64,000 bases of DNA from Melanocharis versteri. Its lineage: Eukaryota > Chordata > Aves > Passeriformes > Melanocharitidae. A program made the position numbers and the translations under genes. The notes beneath the pieces were generated by a model, which had not been told where the DNA came from, did no database searches, and saw only the letters and a program-made list of their open reading frames with translations. Positions 13,106-27,110 of this stretch are shown piece by piece. The DNA lies in NCBI GenBank assembly GCA_013397845.1, contig VZTG01004270.1:168742-232741 (forward strand). Direction: 5' to 3'. Position 1 is the first letter of the stretch; each line of letters opens with the position of its first letter.

Positions 13106-14999
13106 TAACAAAATACATTATAAAACCTACTTAATACTAGGTCACTTTCAACATGAAATGCACATGGTGCTTGTTGCTCTACAGTTTGTATATTTTGAGA
13201 AACTGGGTTTATGAGTTGCAGTTTAGCTGGACAGATGTGATTTGAATCCTCTCAGCTGATGCTTTGGGACACTTGAGGGTAGTACACAAGATCACCAAAA
13301 TATGTCACAGCTCTTCATGCAGACTCTGGTGCCTTTCTCTACATCTAAGCAAAAGTGAAGGAGAGGGCACTTTTATAAAATAAAAACTGACATTTTTATT
13401 ACAGGGGGAAAAGCCCTGCATACCCACAAAGAATTACTTGGGTTTTTATATTCCTGATGTCTGATTTCTCTAAATGGACTTAAAAGTTTTAATTATACTT
13501 ACCAGCAAGGAAACAGCTTTTTAAGTATGACAAGTTTGCTCATTCTCATGATCCTAATATGACATTTTACATTGAAAAGAGTCTTTGGTCAAATGTTTTT
13601 TATTTTGTGACAGCATGGTATATGCCTATATGCCTAAAGGTCTTGCCAGTATATGGAGAAAAGTAGCTGCTCTCACTGCCTAAAGAACTGTCATACTTGT
13701 GTGCTTTGTTTAATTTTTACAGACCTACACATATTTTCAGAGGATAGAAAGACTGGGTAAAGGGTAAAACATAGGCATGGAACATAAGAGAGAATATTTT
13801 ACATTTTACTTGCAACACAGGGATTTTCGTTGTATTGCTGGCAATGCCACAGTCTACTTTTTCATAATGCTGCCTTTCCACGTGCCACACACTTGATGTT
13901 TAAAGGGATACCATATCAGACAAATGTTTATTTTTCCCTTTTCTTCACTTAACACCTTCTGGGGTTTTTATCCATACAACGCCATCTATACAGAGATCAC
14001 AAGTGCAAGAGGAGTCTCTCCTGCATGCTGGGCTATCTTAATTCTCTGCCCTATGTGAAACAACTTTCTGCTGCTGTGCCAGAGAGTGTTGTTTCCCCAG
14101 TTGTTTGTGTTTTCCTAAGCTTTAGGTAGCACCTTGCTCTTGGTATTGTCCCTCTTTTTCTTTGGAAAAACACAGAGGTCTCTTTCTCTGAATTTTAGGA
14201 GACTCAAACCAAAATATTGGGGCATTTTCAATGTCTGGCTTTTGTGTATTGGTAAGCACAGACATCAATGTAGTTCTGGAAACGGGTTTTTACCAACAGT
14301 GCTTTTTTCAGAGCCAGCAGAGGGAGCACAATAAAAAAAGTCATTGTACAGATATATCTACTTGTCTGTAGTCTAAGAATTGAAAAGATTTCTTCAGGTA
14401 TGTCAGGGTTGCAAGACCATTTTACTGGTAAGTGAAGTGTGTGGTGAGGTGGGGGAGCATAAATACAGGAAGCAGAAAGACAGGGACAAGGCTAGTTTTC
14501 AAAACAAGAAATAATGTTCCTTATTTTCTGTAGCTGCCACAGAGAATACAGGAATAAATGACAATATTTTGTGCTGGAATACTAGATAATCTAATGCAGC
14601 TGCTCAAGTAATTTAGTAGCCTGTAGAATCCTTGTTAAAGCACGACAGAAATGCAGTTTTTATGGACTCAAAAATGTCTTATTAATTTAGTCGTTTGATC
14701 ATTAATACTGATTGAATCAGTAGGTTGAAGGAAAATCAGGGAGATAGGTTGTACATCCTTTGTTAGGAGGAGGTCTTTTGGTTACACATGCACATAGATA
14801 CACTTTAAGTCTGACTGTTGCTTAATGGTTTTAGATGCAGTTGTAGCCATATTCTACTGGATCTGTTCCTTTGGTTTCAAAATTTTTCTCAAAGCAGCAG
14901 TCATTTTCCAGCTTTTTGTTTTGCATTTGAGTGACTCATTAACTGGGTACTGCTGTAATGCATAGGGATAACAGGAATAAGAAAATAATTCATAAAGAA
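13106..14999. other. Non-coding DNA, nothing recognised
   Basis: AT-rich unique sequence. No coding, RNA or repeat feature was recognised. Confidence 0.6.
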
Positions 15000-15760
15000 A
15001 TGGAATTGGTCCTCATCCATTCCAGTGTTTTAATCTCTTATCCTATAAGCTTCTTTCATGTGTCCTGGTGCAGTCCTCAACAATGTTATTGATCTGGCTG
15101 ATGGAACTTCATCGTTTTCACACATTGTGTGCCATTCAGCAATGGAGCACACACACCTTTCTGGGACTGAGAAGCACTCTCAATCCTGCAGAGAATCAAA
15201 ATGCTTTGCAAGTGGTTCTATCTTCTCCTGCTCTTCAGACGTTGTTAAACTTGATATATCCACTGGAGACAGCACCACGAAGTATCATTGTCAGCTGAGC
15301 AACTGGAGAAGAGCTGTACATGATGAGGACTCTGGTTATGAGTACCTCATTTAGACCTGGTTTGATTATTTAGGCTTCTCCAGTCAAGTCAGTGTTGTGG
15401 AACTTGAAAGGCAGTCCATTACTTAGATTTTTCTCTTTTCATCTAAATCCAAGATTTACTCGAGTTAACTGAAGATCTGCAGCTATCACAGCTTGTGTTG
15501 ACCAAATCACATCAGTGGGTTGGCTCAGCAGTTTGAAATTCAGCATCACTGCTACCACCTTCCAGAACAGCCCGCTGCCATTCTTCTAGTGCACTGTAAA
15601 GCCTTCAGTCGTGATTAATGGTCAATGTGTTGATTGCTTTAATCCAGCATGTCAGTTATGTGCCTCTGTAGCACCTTCTTTCTACTGTCAAGCTTGCTGG
15701 GATCTGTGTGTCTGAGATGTAGCCTGAGGCATTTGGCTTTTTAGCTGTGAAGACAGGATT
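15000..15760 (+). other. Unresolved frame, possible decayed coding relic
   Basis: One plus-strand frame stays open for about 100 codons, from about 15000 to the stop at 15298. It includes a protein-like stretch with NPAENQNALQVV and LQTLLNLIYPLE. In the same frame the following 150 codons hold about seven stops, with a cysteine-containing segment near 15620-15710 (CVDCFNPACQLC, then FYCQACW). I cannot match it to a family. The stop density downstream is only slightly below chance, and a second plus frame is open for 98 codons over the same bases (15058-15354). Chance is the leading explanation; a degraded retrocopy is the alternative. Confidence 0.15.
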
Positions 15761-18700
15761 TGCAAATTAAACGGAAGAATGCTAATCACTTAATGTCCTT
15801 GTTTGTTCCTTTTTAAACTTTGTAGACTAGACAGTTAATCAATTATTTGAAATGATGATTCCTGCAATGCTCACATATGAACACCAGCAGGCTAAGAAAA
15901 GTCGGTGGGCAATCTTGTAATAAGATTTTGAAGTGGGCAATTATTTCGTTTCTTACACAGACTTGGCAAATATAATACACTGGCAGTCTGTGTGCTGATG
16001 GTTATTCCAATTTACTCAAGAGTCATCAGTAATATATTTGTAGTTTTGTCTAACTGCAAGATGTACAGTTTATTTTGGGGCACACTTGAAATTCTGGTGT
16101 ATATTTGAAATTGCTGGGAATTATCTAAGTAGTTCTCTGATTTTTCTAAGGTGTATACTACTCATGGGTGACACTTACAGGTCCTGGTAAAAGCATTCAG
16201 AATACTCCAAAGAAATTAGTCCTGTGTGAACTTCTGAAAATTATCCAGTTCTTCTGGGTTAAAACAGAGCTGCAGATGGGATTTTTCAGGCACTGTCTCC
16301 ACAAAGAGACAGTGAAGCAAATGCTGTAGTCCGGAGAGATCCAGTGGCTGGAAAAAAATTACAAGATCAGAAGATTGTATTGAGGCTTTTCTTTTGCCCA
16401 GCTGTTCATGGTGGGGTTTTTTCCACTTTTTCCAATTCAGGAGCTGTAGGGAGCCACCATGTACCCATGCAAGGTTAGTGAATACCACGTCCTTCCATCT
16501 TCAGTGTGATTATGGCACTGGACTGAAAATTATTGTTATGTGAAGGCATTAGAAACACCATAAAAAGAATGTGATACTGTGTACTTCTTGTACACCCACC
16601 CCATCCACATTTCACTCTTTTTGTACAAGCCTGTCTTGAACAAAGACACCAAATTCAGATTACTTGTCCCTTGCTGAAAGAATTACCAAGAAAGAAGGCA
16701 ACACCATGAGTCTCATAGTTAAATGCATATTCCCTTATCAGGTATCCTGTTAAGAAAACCATCAGTGATTACACACAAGCTGGGTGCATCAGGGATTGAG
16801 GGGGACAGAGTGGCAGATGTGGGCTGCTCTGAGTCCTGTCAGGAAGGAATGATTAATGAACACCAGCTTCAGCTGAGGCTAACCTTTGGAGAGCCGAGCA
16901 GGACATCTGCAGAACTGTCAGAGCTTGACAAGGACAGAGCTGAACAACCAATTATTCCACCATCACTAAGGTGGGCTGTCAGTTTAATCCCAGACATTCA
17001 CTTAGGCAAGGGCAGGGAAATTTCTCCTTTACATAGCAGCACTCTGTTGTGACCTTAACTATTTCTGTACTGCTGAGGGGAGCCATGGGGCTGCACCACG
17101 TACGCAGGAACTCCTGGGATGAGGAAGGGTAGAGTAGTCAGAAACCTTGTGTTAAGCACCACCGTGCAAAGAGTTACAGTGGTTCTCTACTCAACTGTAA
17201 CGACACATGGGAATTTTTGTGATTTTAGAAAATGATGAATACAAAACTAAATATTCTGCAGACACCCCGGTACTAGTCACTGATGTTGACAAACTTTTGT
17301 CGTGACAAGAAAAACTAGTAATTGCCAACACATTCTGACTTCACCCTGCTGAGCTGTGTTTGTCCTCCACGAGAAGGCTGAGGATGGTTGCCAACAGCTG
17401 GTGCAGAGGCCTGTGGTGTTTATAAAGGCTGTGAGGAGCCTTTCAGTTGGTGACTGGGAGCCAGAGTGAACCCAGACTGGGACATCTGGTGCAGGTGTAG
17501 CTGCAGCTGCAGACACGCACCTGCACAAAAGGTACTGGGTCCTCCAGTTTTTGTTTTACCCCAAAAAGAATCTGTTTTATTTTGTCACACAGTTCAGGAA
17601 ACGGTCACAGATACTTTCAATGCTACCAGAAAGAAACCAAGTGGGTGGGAAAAAATGCAGCTTGGGCACATCTCTGGAGGAGGCTACAGCATAGCCTTGT
17701 CCTGTTGATTTTTTTCCTAAGCTCTCTATGTGCTCAATGAACACAAAAATGTAATTGCCACTGCACCTCTCTCTCTCTAGATTCTCCCTGTAAAGCATGA
17801 TTTTTGCCATGTTTAACTAAGACGTTCAGTTTGTAATTGCTTTTATCTAGGAAATGCACTGTTGTCACAAAACGAACACATGAAAAGTCCTGAAAATTTT
17901 GAAGTAGGATTTTGCAGTAAAATGAAATAAATCTTACTCACTTATGGTTCATTTTCTGAGTATGTTGGAGAAGTTTTTATTGAAAAACCAGACATGATAA
18001 ATCCCATCTCTTTTACACATGTCTAAATATATTTTCAAATATGTTTCTGTTATGCAGAAATTTTGCTAATGAACTCCCAGTCCAGGTTTAGGCAATAATC
18101 CTAGCAATGTTCTAGATAGCAGAGAGCTTATCTGAATGAAGATAAAATACCTTTTCATGGAATTAGATTTGCAGACTACCTCCAGTACATGCCAGCTATA
18201 AAAAGAGGGTATACCTATCATCCTACCAGAAATCAGTTTTAAAGCAGCAGAAAATGTTTGGATTTCTGATCGGGGCAGCTCTGCTCCACCAAGAGTGGAA
18301 AAAATCTTCTCAAAAATTCTGCTAAAACTATAATACAGAGACTATTACTTAAACCATGCAAATGTTTCTTGACATGGTGAATTCTATCAGTATCTGAATT
18401 TTTGTGTGTGTGTAGCATTTACAGTCCTGCATTCCTGTTCCTGTTTGGGAAACACAGGGAGCAGTGACAGCAACCAAAGGAATGGAAACTGGTGTGCATA
18501 TACCAAGAACTGGCAAAAATTCATAACATATCATCTGTATGGCATAAAAATGTTCTTTGAGACATGGAGATATGCAAAATTTGTTCTTCAATTTCAAATG
18601 GTGTCAGCGCTCTTGTAGAAGGTGGAATTCAGTCTGGTGTGTCAGGGAGGCTGCAAGGGGAACAGGCTTGAATATTGATTATTTGATGCTGAATTGCAAC

Positions 18701-21617
18701 CCAGAAATGTTGAAACAGCATGTATGCAGAACAGTGTTTTCAAAGCTGAGGTTAAGGCCAAAGTGATCGCTCTTCCTGCTTAGGAATGGATTAAATCTGA
18801 AATTCCAACATTAACTTCTTCTGCCCTGCAAGACTCATTTTGGAGAGTGAATCTATTTGTTATCTTTTATGTTAGTTGAGGGTTTTAAGGATTTCGTTTG
18901 TTTGGATTCTCTTCATTTATCTTCCTTTCCATCTGGATTTGCAGGACACACAGTATTTATCATGGTCCAGACTAGGTCTTTATTGGAATAGAAAAAAATA
19001 GCAGAAAATGACAGGTAAAATTTTTGTTTTAATTGTGTTTCCTAAAATCAGTTGTACATTGATAGCAATTGTGAAATATTATTAATTTTAACCACAGTTA
19101 GTTGTCTGAGAACATGAGAGATGGACACACGGTACCTTGGTCTAGACTCCCTATCTTACAGGCTCTCTTATGTGATCTTTGCATTAAAGAACAGTGGACA
19201 AGCTTCTTATTAATTACTACTGGGGAAAGTTGACTTAGAAATTCCTAAATTAATTAAGGAAAGCAAATCTCTGCTCCACGGTTGGAGTTGGTTGCTTGCT
19301 AGCCTTCATTTTTTTGACAGAAGATGATTAATATAGAGGGTAATTCCTGCAGTCTTGTTAATAAATATTCACAGAGACATCGTACAGACAGATCAGGTAG
19401 CTTTGAAATGTGAGCCTGTACCATGGGGAAAGTCAAAAACAGCCAGTAGAATGTAATCAATTTTAACTAAAAAGTGTTACGAAATTAAAAGTGTTATGAA
19501 ATTAGTTTCTTAACATCTGATTATTTAATAGAGATAACGGGTATTTTCCTTCGCCACAGATTTGAGAAGCAGCTGGCAGAGGAGATTGTCTTGCAAAATG
19601 CAAAACTCTGTATATCTAAATGAAGGCAATACCAAATTGTGTACCATAATCAGGCATATATTATCGAAGGGAGCTACTTCAGGTAGGTCCCCAGTCCAGA
19701 ACAGATCATTCCCTTGGTTCTTTCTGTATAGCATGGTTCTTCCAGACAAGGCAATGCTGCAGTTCAGACAGCTTCAATCACAACTTTTAGGTCGAATTTT
19801 TCGCAGTTTATAATTTTTCTTAAACGCTTGGAATGATTTTTTGATACAAAATACCAAGGAAACGTGCCCTCTAATTGAGGCCACACTCGCAGTTGTTCTC
19901 TGCCAGCAAAACCAACTCTTGCTAGACAGCGTTAGACTCCTCAGTCAGAAGCTGCTTCTGAGCACAGCTTTAACTCTGCCATTGCTGTCATTGGAAATCA
20001 AAGCTTTATGGAACTGTGCTTTCTGCTGTTGGTCATTTATATTGATTTCATGGTTGCTACAGGGCTTGTACATTTGCTCTTTATTAAGTTGTATTATTGC
20101 ATAACAATATATAGATGAAGTATCCATAAATGAAAAAAAATAATTAATTAATTAATGCAATGACACCAATTAGCCCTAAATTTTCACAACTAGAAGGTTT
20201 AACTAAGTATGTAATGCATCACTCAATGATTTAACAGAACATCATAACTCTTTTCTTTTTGCCATAAATTGTAACCTGGGATTGTTTTTGTAATGGTAAT
20301 TGCGTTATCTTCATAAATTCTACAGTCATACAGAATTTGACTAGTATTGTAACAGGGGTTCCCAAGAGTAAAAAAAAAGAAAACAACAAAAAACCCCAGG
20401 TGCTGTCAATGGTAATTTAAATAAGAAAAGGCATGTTAAGTGGTTCTTCTTTCACTAGTAATAGAAATTAATTAGCTTTGAGCTGCTTTGGAGGTTTTAC
20501 ATTTTTTGCTGTGGTCTGTTATGTTTTATAATTGTATGGAAAGTAGTTTTGATTCAATCACATTATCTGGTGTGAGGGTTCTGCAGGAAGGCAGAGCTAC
20601 ATAAGTCAAATGTCAGCCTGCCTGGGTATGGAGACTGCAGAGGATCAAGAGTGTAAATTAAGATCCTCCAAATAAGGCTCAAGTGTTGTGCCACAAGTCT
20701 GAATTGTGCTGCTAAATACGGGTCCCCTTGAAGCCAGGAGCTATTGAATGTTCTGAACTAAGGTGTGGCTGCTTTACTGTTCCCTGTAAGCAAATTTTCC
20801 TCCAAAGGCACTGTGCAGACATGCTAGTGGAAATTAGTCTATATTCCACCTAAGTTCCATTAAAAATAACGGTCTAATGAAAATTAGGAAAAAATATCAG
20901 TAGAAAGCACTTTCAGGATTGTTATCTTGTTATCACTCAGTATGGTGAGTGGATGTTGATTTGGGCATTTGTTCAGCTTTGTTACCAAGTGTCAGGGATG
21001 GCTCCCCCTTTGAAGGTCAGAGCCATACACGCCATAAAGAGCTGGTCACCTCAAGCTCATAAAGTTCCTGGGACATCTTTCTGCTAGAGATGACCAGTAC
21101 AAGGTTAAGCCAACAAAACAGATCTTCAGCAGGATTTAGGTGCTGGCTATAGAGGCATTTTTCTAGTGTAAAGGAGAACTAATGTTCACTTTCTTCTGAA
21201 TGCACATCTGTGTAAGGTTACTGTTAGAAATATGGAAGCATTGTGGTCCCCCATCTGTGATTCAGCTAATTAATTTAGCTAGTTAAATTATTTTTAGCTC
21301 TTGAGTTGTATATTCTGAGAGATCTTCATGAGGTGTTTTCAGTCTTCTTGTATTTTTCCCCCCTTCACTGTAAAAGTAAGTGTTCTGAATATTTTTGTCC
21401 TAATACCAGTGAGTCAAGAGCTAAGAGAAAGCAGAGAGAGACTCTTGCTGAGGGTGCACAGAAGTAGGATGAGAGACAATGGGCACCATTTGGAACATGG
21501 AGCATTCCACTCAGATACAGTAAAATATTTTTATTAATATGTTTTTTCCTAACCCTGCTGGTAAATTTTCATCCTTGGAGATGTTCACAAAAGTCGACTA
21601 TACAGATACCTAAGCAA
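15761..21617. other. Non-coding DNA, nothing recognised
   Basis: Unique sequence. Small features include a (CT)n stretch at about 17767-17780, a diverged 16-bp duplication at about 19468-19500 (AAGTGTTACGAAATTA and its one-base variant) and a (TTAA)n patch at about 20141-20155. None of the 60-109 codon open frames carries a recognisable domain. Confidence 0.6.
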
Positions 21618-22098
21618 GCTGATCTGATTAGACCTGCTGTGAGCTGAGATGGGGCCTAGATGACCTCCAGAGGTCCCTTCCTGTTGCAATGACAGACACG
21701 GCCCGGGGAGGAAGGAGTGAAGAGAACTCAGGAGTGACTAGATAGAAATGCCTCTATTTATTTATATACAGAAGGGTTTTATACTCTAAGTTATAGGAAA
21801 GCCATTGGATCTTAGCTGACCACCCACCAGGGCTATTGGCTAGATCCTAAAAACACACATTTCCTAAACAGACCTTTTTTTGTTTTGTCTTACAATAACA
21901 AAGTGCAAAAACAGCTCACAGGTGCAAGATAGAAGAATTATTTACAAAGGCTCTCTGGCTGTTTTGCAGCTAGCTCTGTGAGAAAGTGAGAATGCTCACG
22001 GACACAGGCAGACACTGAAAAATCTCTCTGCCACCAAGCTTTCAGCGTCCACACCTTCCATTCCAAGCTAACTCAATTTATAATTCTGTGATTCATTG
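21618..22098 (+). repeat. CR1 LINE 3' fragment split by an LTR
   Basis: The left part (21618-21681) carries the CR1 3' text GGCCTAGATGACCTCCAGAG followed by GTCCCTTCC. The right part (22060-22098) resumes with CR1-like CCAAGCTAACTCA and ends in the tail signature ATTCTGTGATTC. The two halves join naturally once the 372-bp LTR and one copy of its 6-bp target duplication are taken out. The CR1 was therefore resident before the retroviral insertion. Confidence 0.8.
21682..22053 (-). mobile_element. ERVK-like solo LTR with 6-bp target duplication
   Basis: The 372-bp element begins TGTTGCAATGACAG and ends GCGTCCACA, giving the TGT...ACA ends of a retroviral LTR. CCTTCC flanks it on both sides (21676-21681 and 22054-22059). 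A 6-bp duplication is the hallmark of ERVK/beta-like integration. Read on the minus strand it has a TATAAAA box (plus-strand 21778-21784 region), then AATAAA signals at about 21755-21765, and ends in the mirrored TGCAACA. No internal gag, pol or env sequence lies beside it, so it is a solo LTR left by LTR-LTR recombination. The exact family name needs a library search. Confidence 0.85.
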
Positions 22099-25000
22099 AA
22101 AGCACAGAGATATGGTGTGATGTGTGACACACATGGATACAAGCAGCTCTTGAGGTGAAGTGTTAAGTTCTTTACCGTATGTTGTTCAAAAGAACTATTT
22201 GAGAGAGCTGCAGGAATTTAAGGGCGTAAGGCGCATGTGGGACCACCAAACTGGATTGAAGAGTAGTTTTTCTTTTTTAAAAAAAGCCACAAAAGTTACA
22301 TAAATCAGAAAGATTAATAGAAGTCACCACAATCCTGAGGAGATATCCAAGAGGGATGTAAATAAACCGCGGCGCAGCAGTTTCCTGCATGGGCTACAAT
22401 GGAGGGTATAGAAGGAGATGTGGGTTTTGTTGTGTGTTATTGGACACAATGGGAGGAGAGATGATGCCTAAGAGGACCCATTTGAAGTGCTCTCTGCAGA
22501 TCCAATGTGGGCTATAATCATGTTCTTGCAGACCACAGCTGGATCAGCAGGAGTAAAAAACCTCCTTTTGTTTCCACTGTAAATGAACCACCTAATGTCA
22601 GATAAATTAAAAGAAGGAAAGCACTTGGAATACTTCAACAAAAAATGAATGGGCAGCAATCTAGAAAAAATTAATTCATTTTATGCACTCAACATATTTG
22701 CAGTGATATTTAATTACTGTTATGAGAGCTTGGAAAATCTGAAGGCAAGTACACTTAAATTCACAGTAAGTGAACATTTTATTTACGTTGAAAAGGATTG
22801 TCCTGCTTTTCTCTTGATTATGCTGGCAGAAGGAAGGTGACAGAAACAAGAGGGCTGCCTCCTTCTATCACAGCAAAGACTTTATTTTCTCAGAGTCTTA
22901 GTTGTTGGCTTCTTAATTTTTGTGTCAGAATAAATTTCATTCCACTTGATTTAGGTCATGACTACAGAAAAATTTTGAATAGAGTGACGTGAGAGAAATC
23001 TGGTACTCCAAGTTTAGGCAGCCTGTCTGAAGGTAGTGCAGTGGGTCCAATACAATTCATAAGAGGCCTTTTCAGCCTGAGTGAATGAAAAAATCAAATC
23101 TGGCAGAAAATATAAAGATCCTTTGGTCTTTTCTTAGTAATTTATTAACACGTAATAGAATTTACTCTTGTAACTAGAATAAATGCACTTGGGAACCAAA
23201 ATGTTGTTTGGACTCTAGTTTTTCCAAGCACAGAACCTAGAATTAATCATTGGGATAGAGAGATTACTTTCTTTCTGTAGGTTAAGACTAAGAAGAGACA
23301 AAGGGACATATTTGTTGGTTGACCTCTGTACTTCATACAAAATACAGGGAGAATAGTGATGAATCTCCAAAGCCTGCTGGCATAGTAAAGTGCTTGGTAT
23401 TCTATGAAAAAACCATTGTGTATTCCCTAAATAGTTCATTTTGTTTTCTAAAGTTCTGAAAAACTCGCTTTATTGAAATGCATGTTGTTGCATCGATTTT
23501 TCTAAAATACACCTTGTTATCTTTTCTTTGGTAATTGGTGACTGGTAATGACTTTGGCAATTTAACTTGTTCTTGCAGACATTTTTCCCATTCCCCTAGA
23601 TAACTGAAGTCAAGAGAGAGGGCCTGTCTGTCAATCTCTGATGCCTGTCAACTTGGTTGATTGACAGGTTTTTGTCCCACAATAGACACCATTTCTGCAG
23701 CCCCCATTCTGTTATTTTCTTCTTCCTTAATACTTGTGGGGGATGGTGTTTGCCTTAAAATCTGTGTTTAAAATCCAACTTGGAATGAGGCCAGCTCCTA
23801 AGAAATTATCACAAAGTCTTCTTTGCTTTGCATCAGGAAAATTCTCTCGAGAGTTTCATAAGCTGTGATTCCACCTTTCAAAATTACCTTTGCTCAAAAA
23901 CTAAGCTTCGTTGTTCCTCCAGAATCCCCTTCAAAATCCAACAAAGAGACTGTGAGGTCTGCCTAATATGTTTTGATATAAGAAAAGTAATTTGTTTGTG
24001 CTTTACTTTATTTGGGAAGTTCTTCCTCGTGGAATAACTGTCATAGAATTTTTTGTGTGTGAGAAATGTAGGTAAAATATGTGAGCCTGGGAGCAGAGAA
24101 GGGGACGGATATTTGCTTTATGAGGAATAACTGAAAGAGAAAACAAAGAAAACTTCTAAAAGGAAAGTAACGTCATTGTTCATCCCCCAAATCATGCATT
24201 CTCACAAACATTCTAGTCACCTTGGCATTAATTCCCTTAATTGTGAATTAGCCTTGTGCATTAGGATTGAGCTGTAATTAAAATTTAAGACTTTTTTTGA
24301 TGGAAGAGGAGAGTGTGAGAACTGATTTATCTATTAAAAAATTAGGTTAGATTTTGTGAAAAAACTTGCATTTTATTCAAAAGCTAAAATTCTTTTAATT
24401 TTAAAAATGAAAAACAATTCGATGTGAGCATAAAATCTGTTGTTGCTACCATGATTCGAGGAAATCAGTAAAGCTTCTGTGTCAGTTATCTGGCTGTAGA
24501 ATCAACAATACTGATGTCATTCCACTTGGTGTAACTTGAACGGGACAAAAGGAAACTAGGCTTGAAGAACTGCCACATTGAAATCTGGAGTATCTCAAAG
24601 AAAATACACTTACAAAGAAATAACCCCAAAATGCTGATATTATTCTGATTAATCACAATATTAAATGCACCTGTTGACCCTTACAGATATTCTCCTGGTC
24701 CTGGTACTCATGCAAGCAGGGTCTGAACAGCATGGTGAGCAAATGCGAGTGTGTGTTTTGGGGTTGTTCACTTATTTCACACTCACTCTTTAGAGGTCGA
24801 GGATTCTATTATAGACATAAAAGAGGCAGATGCAAGACTTGAATGCTTTTTGTGGGGAAAGGGCTGTTTGGTTTGGTGATGGTTCTTTTTTTCCACTCAA
24901 AAGTATATGTTCAATAAAACTGAGATACTTCTCCTCTGGTAACACTATGTTCATAACAATTGAATTCATAACAATTGAGTTTGGACATAAAGAATAAACA

Positions 25001-26819
25001 GTAGCTAAATTGGGGGTTATTGTTTCCTCTAATAACAAGTAGAATAAACTAATCAGTTTTCAGATAGAGTCCAATAAACTGGCTGGGAAATTGAAATAGG
25101 TTGAAATAGATCGAGTATGTGGGTATCTGTATGAATATCCAGTTCTGTTACACAATATGGACCTTGTGATCTTGAATCCCATTCTTGCTGTATAAATAGC
25201 TGGGCATCCTCAATTCTTTAAAAGTGTAGAGCCCTCAGTATTTCAAGAGAAATAGTCCTGTACATTCTCAGTTGAATCTCTTGGATGATGCCTCTGCTGC
25301 AGCATGTACTAAGCTGTTACTTTTTGGCCATGTGCCTTGATGATGAGAAGGGGCCCGCAGTGTTGGAGAAAAAAGAAATGACAGATGCAGCTGACGTGCT
25401 AGGAGATATTTACTTGGGGAAGACAGGGAAGAGGGAAGCAAATATGGGAAAACATACAAGTCTTGAACTTTTTCTGAGGTCCTCAGTGCATGAATGACTA
25501 TATAATATATTCTCCATGCATTAAGAAGAGAAAAATACCCCAGTATGATAGAAAGTGTTTGAGTGATGTACTCTGTGCATCTTGGGTCTATCTAGATGGT
25601 TGTGTTTGGATGTTGTTCATCTTTTTTTCTGAAGAGTTACAAAGACTAGTTCAGGATAAAAATGAACTCATTCCCCAGAGTACTTTCTGCATAAAGTGGC
25701 CACATCCTCTACATCAGGAAACACAGATAGCCTGTAGGATTAAGGAACTAAGAAAAACCACATCTTCACTGCCATTTCCTTTTCAGGGGAATCCTTTCCT
25801 GTCCCTGCTGAACCATTCATTCAACCTGCCAAATGTATGGTTAAGGGAATGTTGTAATTTTCTAAGCTTCAGAATAGGGGGCAGTAAGGTCACAGTATTG
25901 CTTGAACAATTTTTTTTTCTACTAACGCTGGAGTACATAGTGTTAAAATGATTCAGAATGACTGCGTGTTTGCTTTTGATTCAGGACTTACCTTTCATCC
26001 TGTGATAAGCTGGTGTTCCTGGAACCCCTGCTGTTGCAGAAGACTTGGTGGTGGACAAGGTGTAGAAATTGTGATCATCCAGTTAAAGAAGACCATTCTG
26101 AAACGCGGGTGGTATTTTTAAAATGTCTTCTAAACCCCAGTATGCATTTAGAATAGATCCCACTGTACAAAGAATGGCAAAAATCCAGTTTATGCTTTCC
26201 CATTTGAACACAGAGGAGAAGCTTATAGACATACACAGAAACACCCATCATGTGGATTTCTTGCAATCATGGAAACCAGGAGGCAAAGTCTCATTTGTGC
26301 TGTCAGTGGTACCAGCCTGATGCACCAGATCTGTGAAGATCAACATCTTGATCCTTACAGAGAGGGCTACAGAATATTTCTACACTGGTGGAATTGCCAA
26401 ACCCTTTCCTAAACTGATCCAGTAAAATAGTTTTAGAGGCCATATTCACATCTGTCTCAAATCTCTAGAACAATCCTTTAGCCTGTCATGGCTATGGTCT
26501 TTAAATTATTTTTGAGTCATCACATCAGTGGTGCTACTAGACCTTAATTTGCAGATGTTTACTTTATCTGCAGCAATACCTCTTGTGTTATGCCCTACTG
26601 GATTTTATGTGCAATTCCATTCTTTCCCCAACCTCCAGATTTTTTTAATGGTTGCAATAAAAGTACTACTTGCTTTTCAGATTTATTTGTCATGTACCTG
26701 TATTCCCAGATGTAGCAAGTGGGAACCCTTGTTTCAATCCCTCTGCAGTTTGGGTTTTTTGTATAACTGCATGAGATCATTTTTCTCCTGAACTAAGCAG
26801 ACCCATATTCTAATTATGC
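22099..26819. other. Non-coding DNA, small tandem repeats only
   Basis: Unique sequence. A 14-bp unit (TTCATAACAATTGA) repeats at 24950-24963 and 24965-24978. A TATAAATA word at 25191-25198 lies about 90 bp before a 70-codon open frame, but such words are frequent in AT-rich DNA. The open frame at 25490-25951 (153 codons) has no recognised domain, and I do not call it a gene. Confidence 0.6.
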
Positions 26820-27110
26820 CTTGCAGTTAATTCCTGCTGGCCTGGCGCCATTTCTGTGACCTGTCTTTGAATTCTTTCTCTTCCTATTCTGTTTCTGGGA
26901 TAAAGCAAACAAAAATGAAACCAGTATTCTGGGCAAGGCCATACTATTGATTTAAACAGTTTATTATTAGCATACTTATTATTAGGCATTATTATTAGCA
27001 CTGTTGGTTTCTGTCTAATTCAGTAGTTTTGCTTTTCTGACTGTGGTGTGCTTCAGCAAAAGACTGTAGAGTTTTCCTCTCAACTGAAAACTCTGAAAGG
27101 TAGCTGTGAA
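26820..27110 (-). repeat. Ancient amniote CR1/L3-like LINE relic
   Basis: The plus strand shows, in order, CTGTCTTTGAATTCTTT, CAGTATTCTGGGCAAGGCC, TACTATTGATTTAAACAG and TTGCTTTTCTGACTG. This is the reverse complement layout of an old CR1/L3-type element widely shared by amniotes. An internal TTA-rich patch (26958-27000) looks like local slippage. The match is from memory of the family and is diverged, so the subfamily is uncertain. No reading frame survives. Confidence 0.55.

Noticed and set aside
25191..25951. TATA box followed by 70- and 153-codon frames as a gene
   Set aside because: TATAAATA recurs by chance (also near 32318), the two frames differ, and neither translation shows a known domain.
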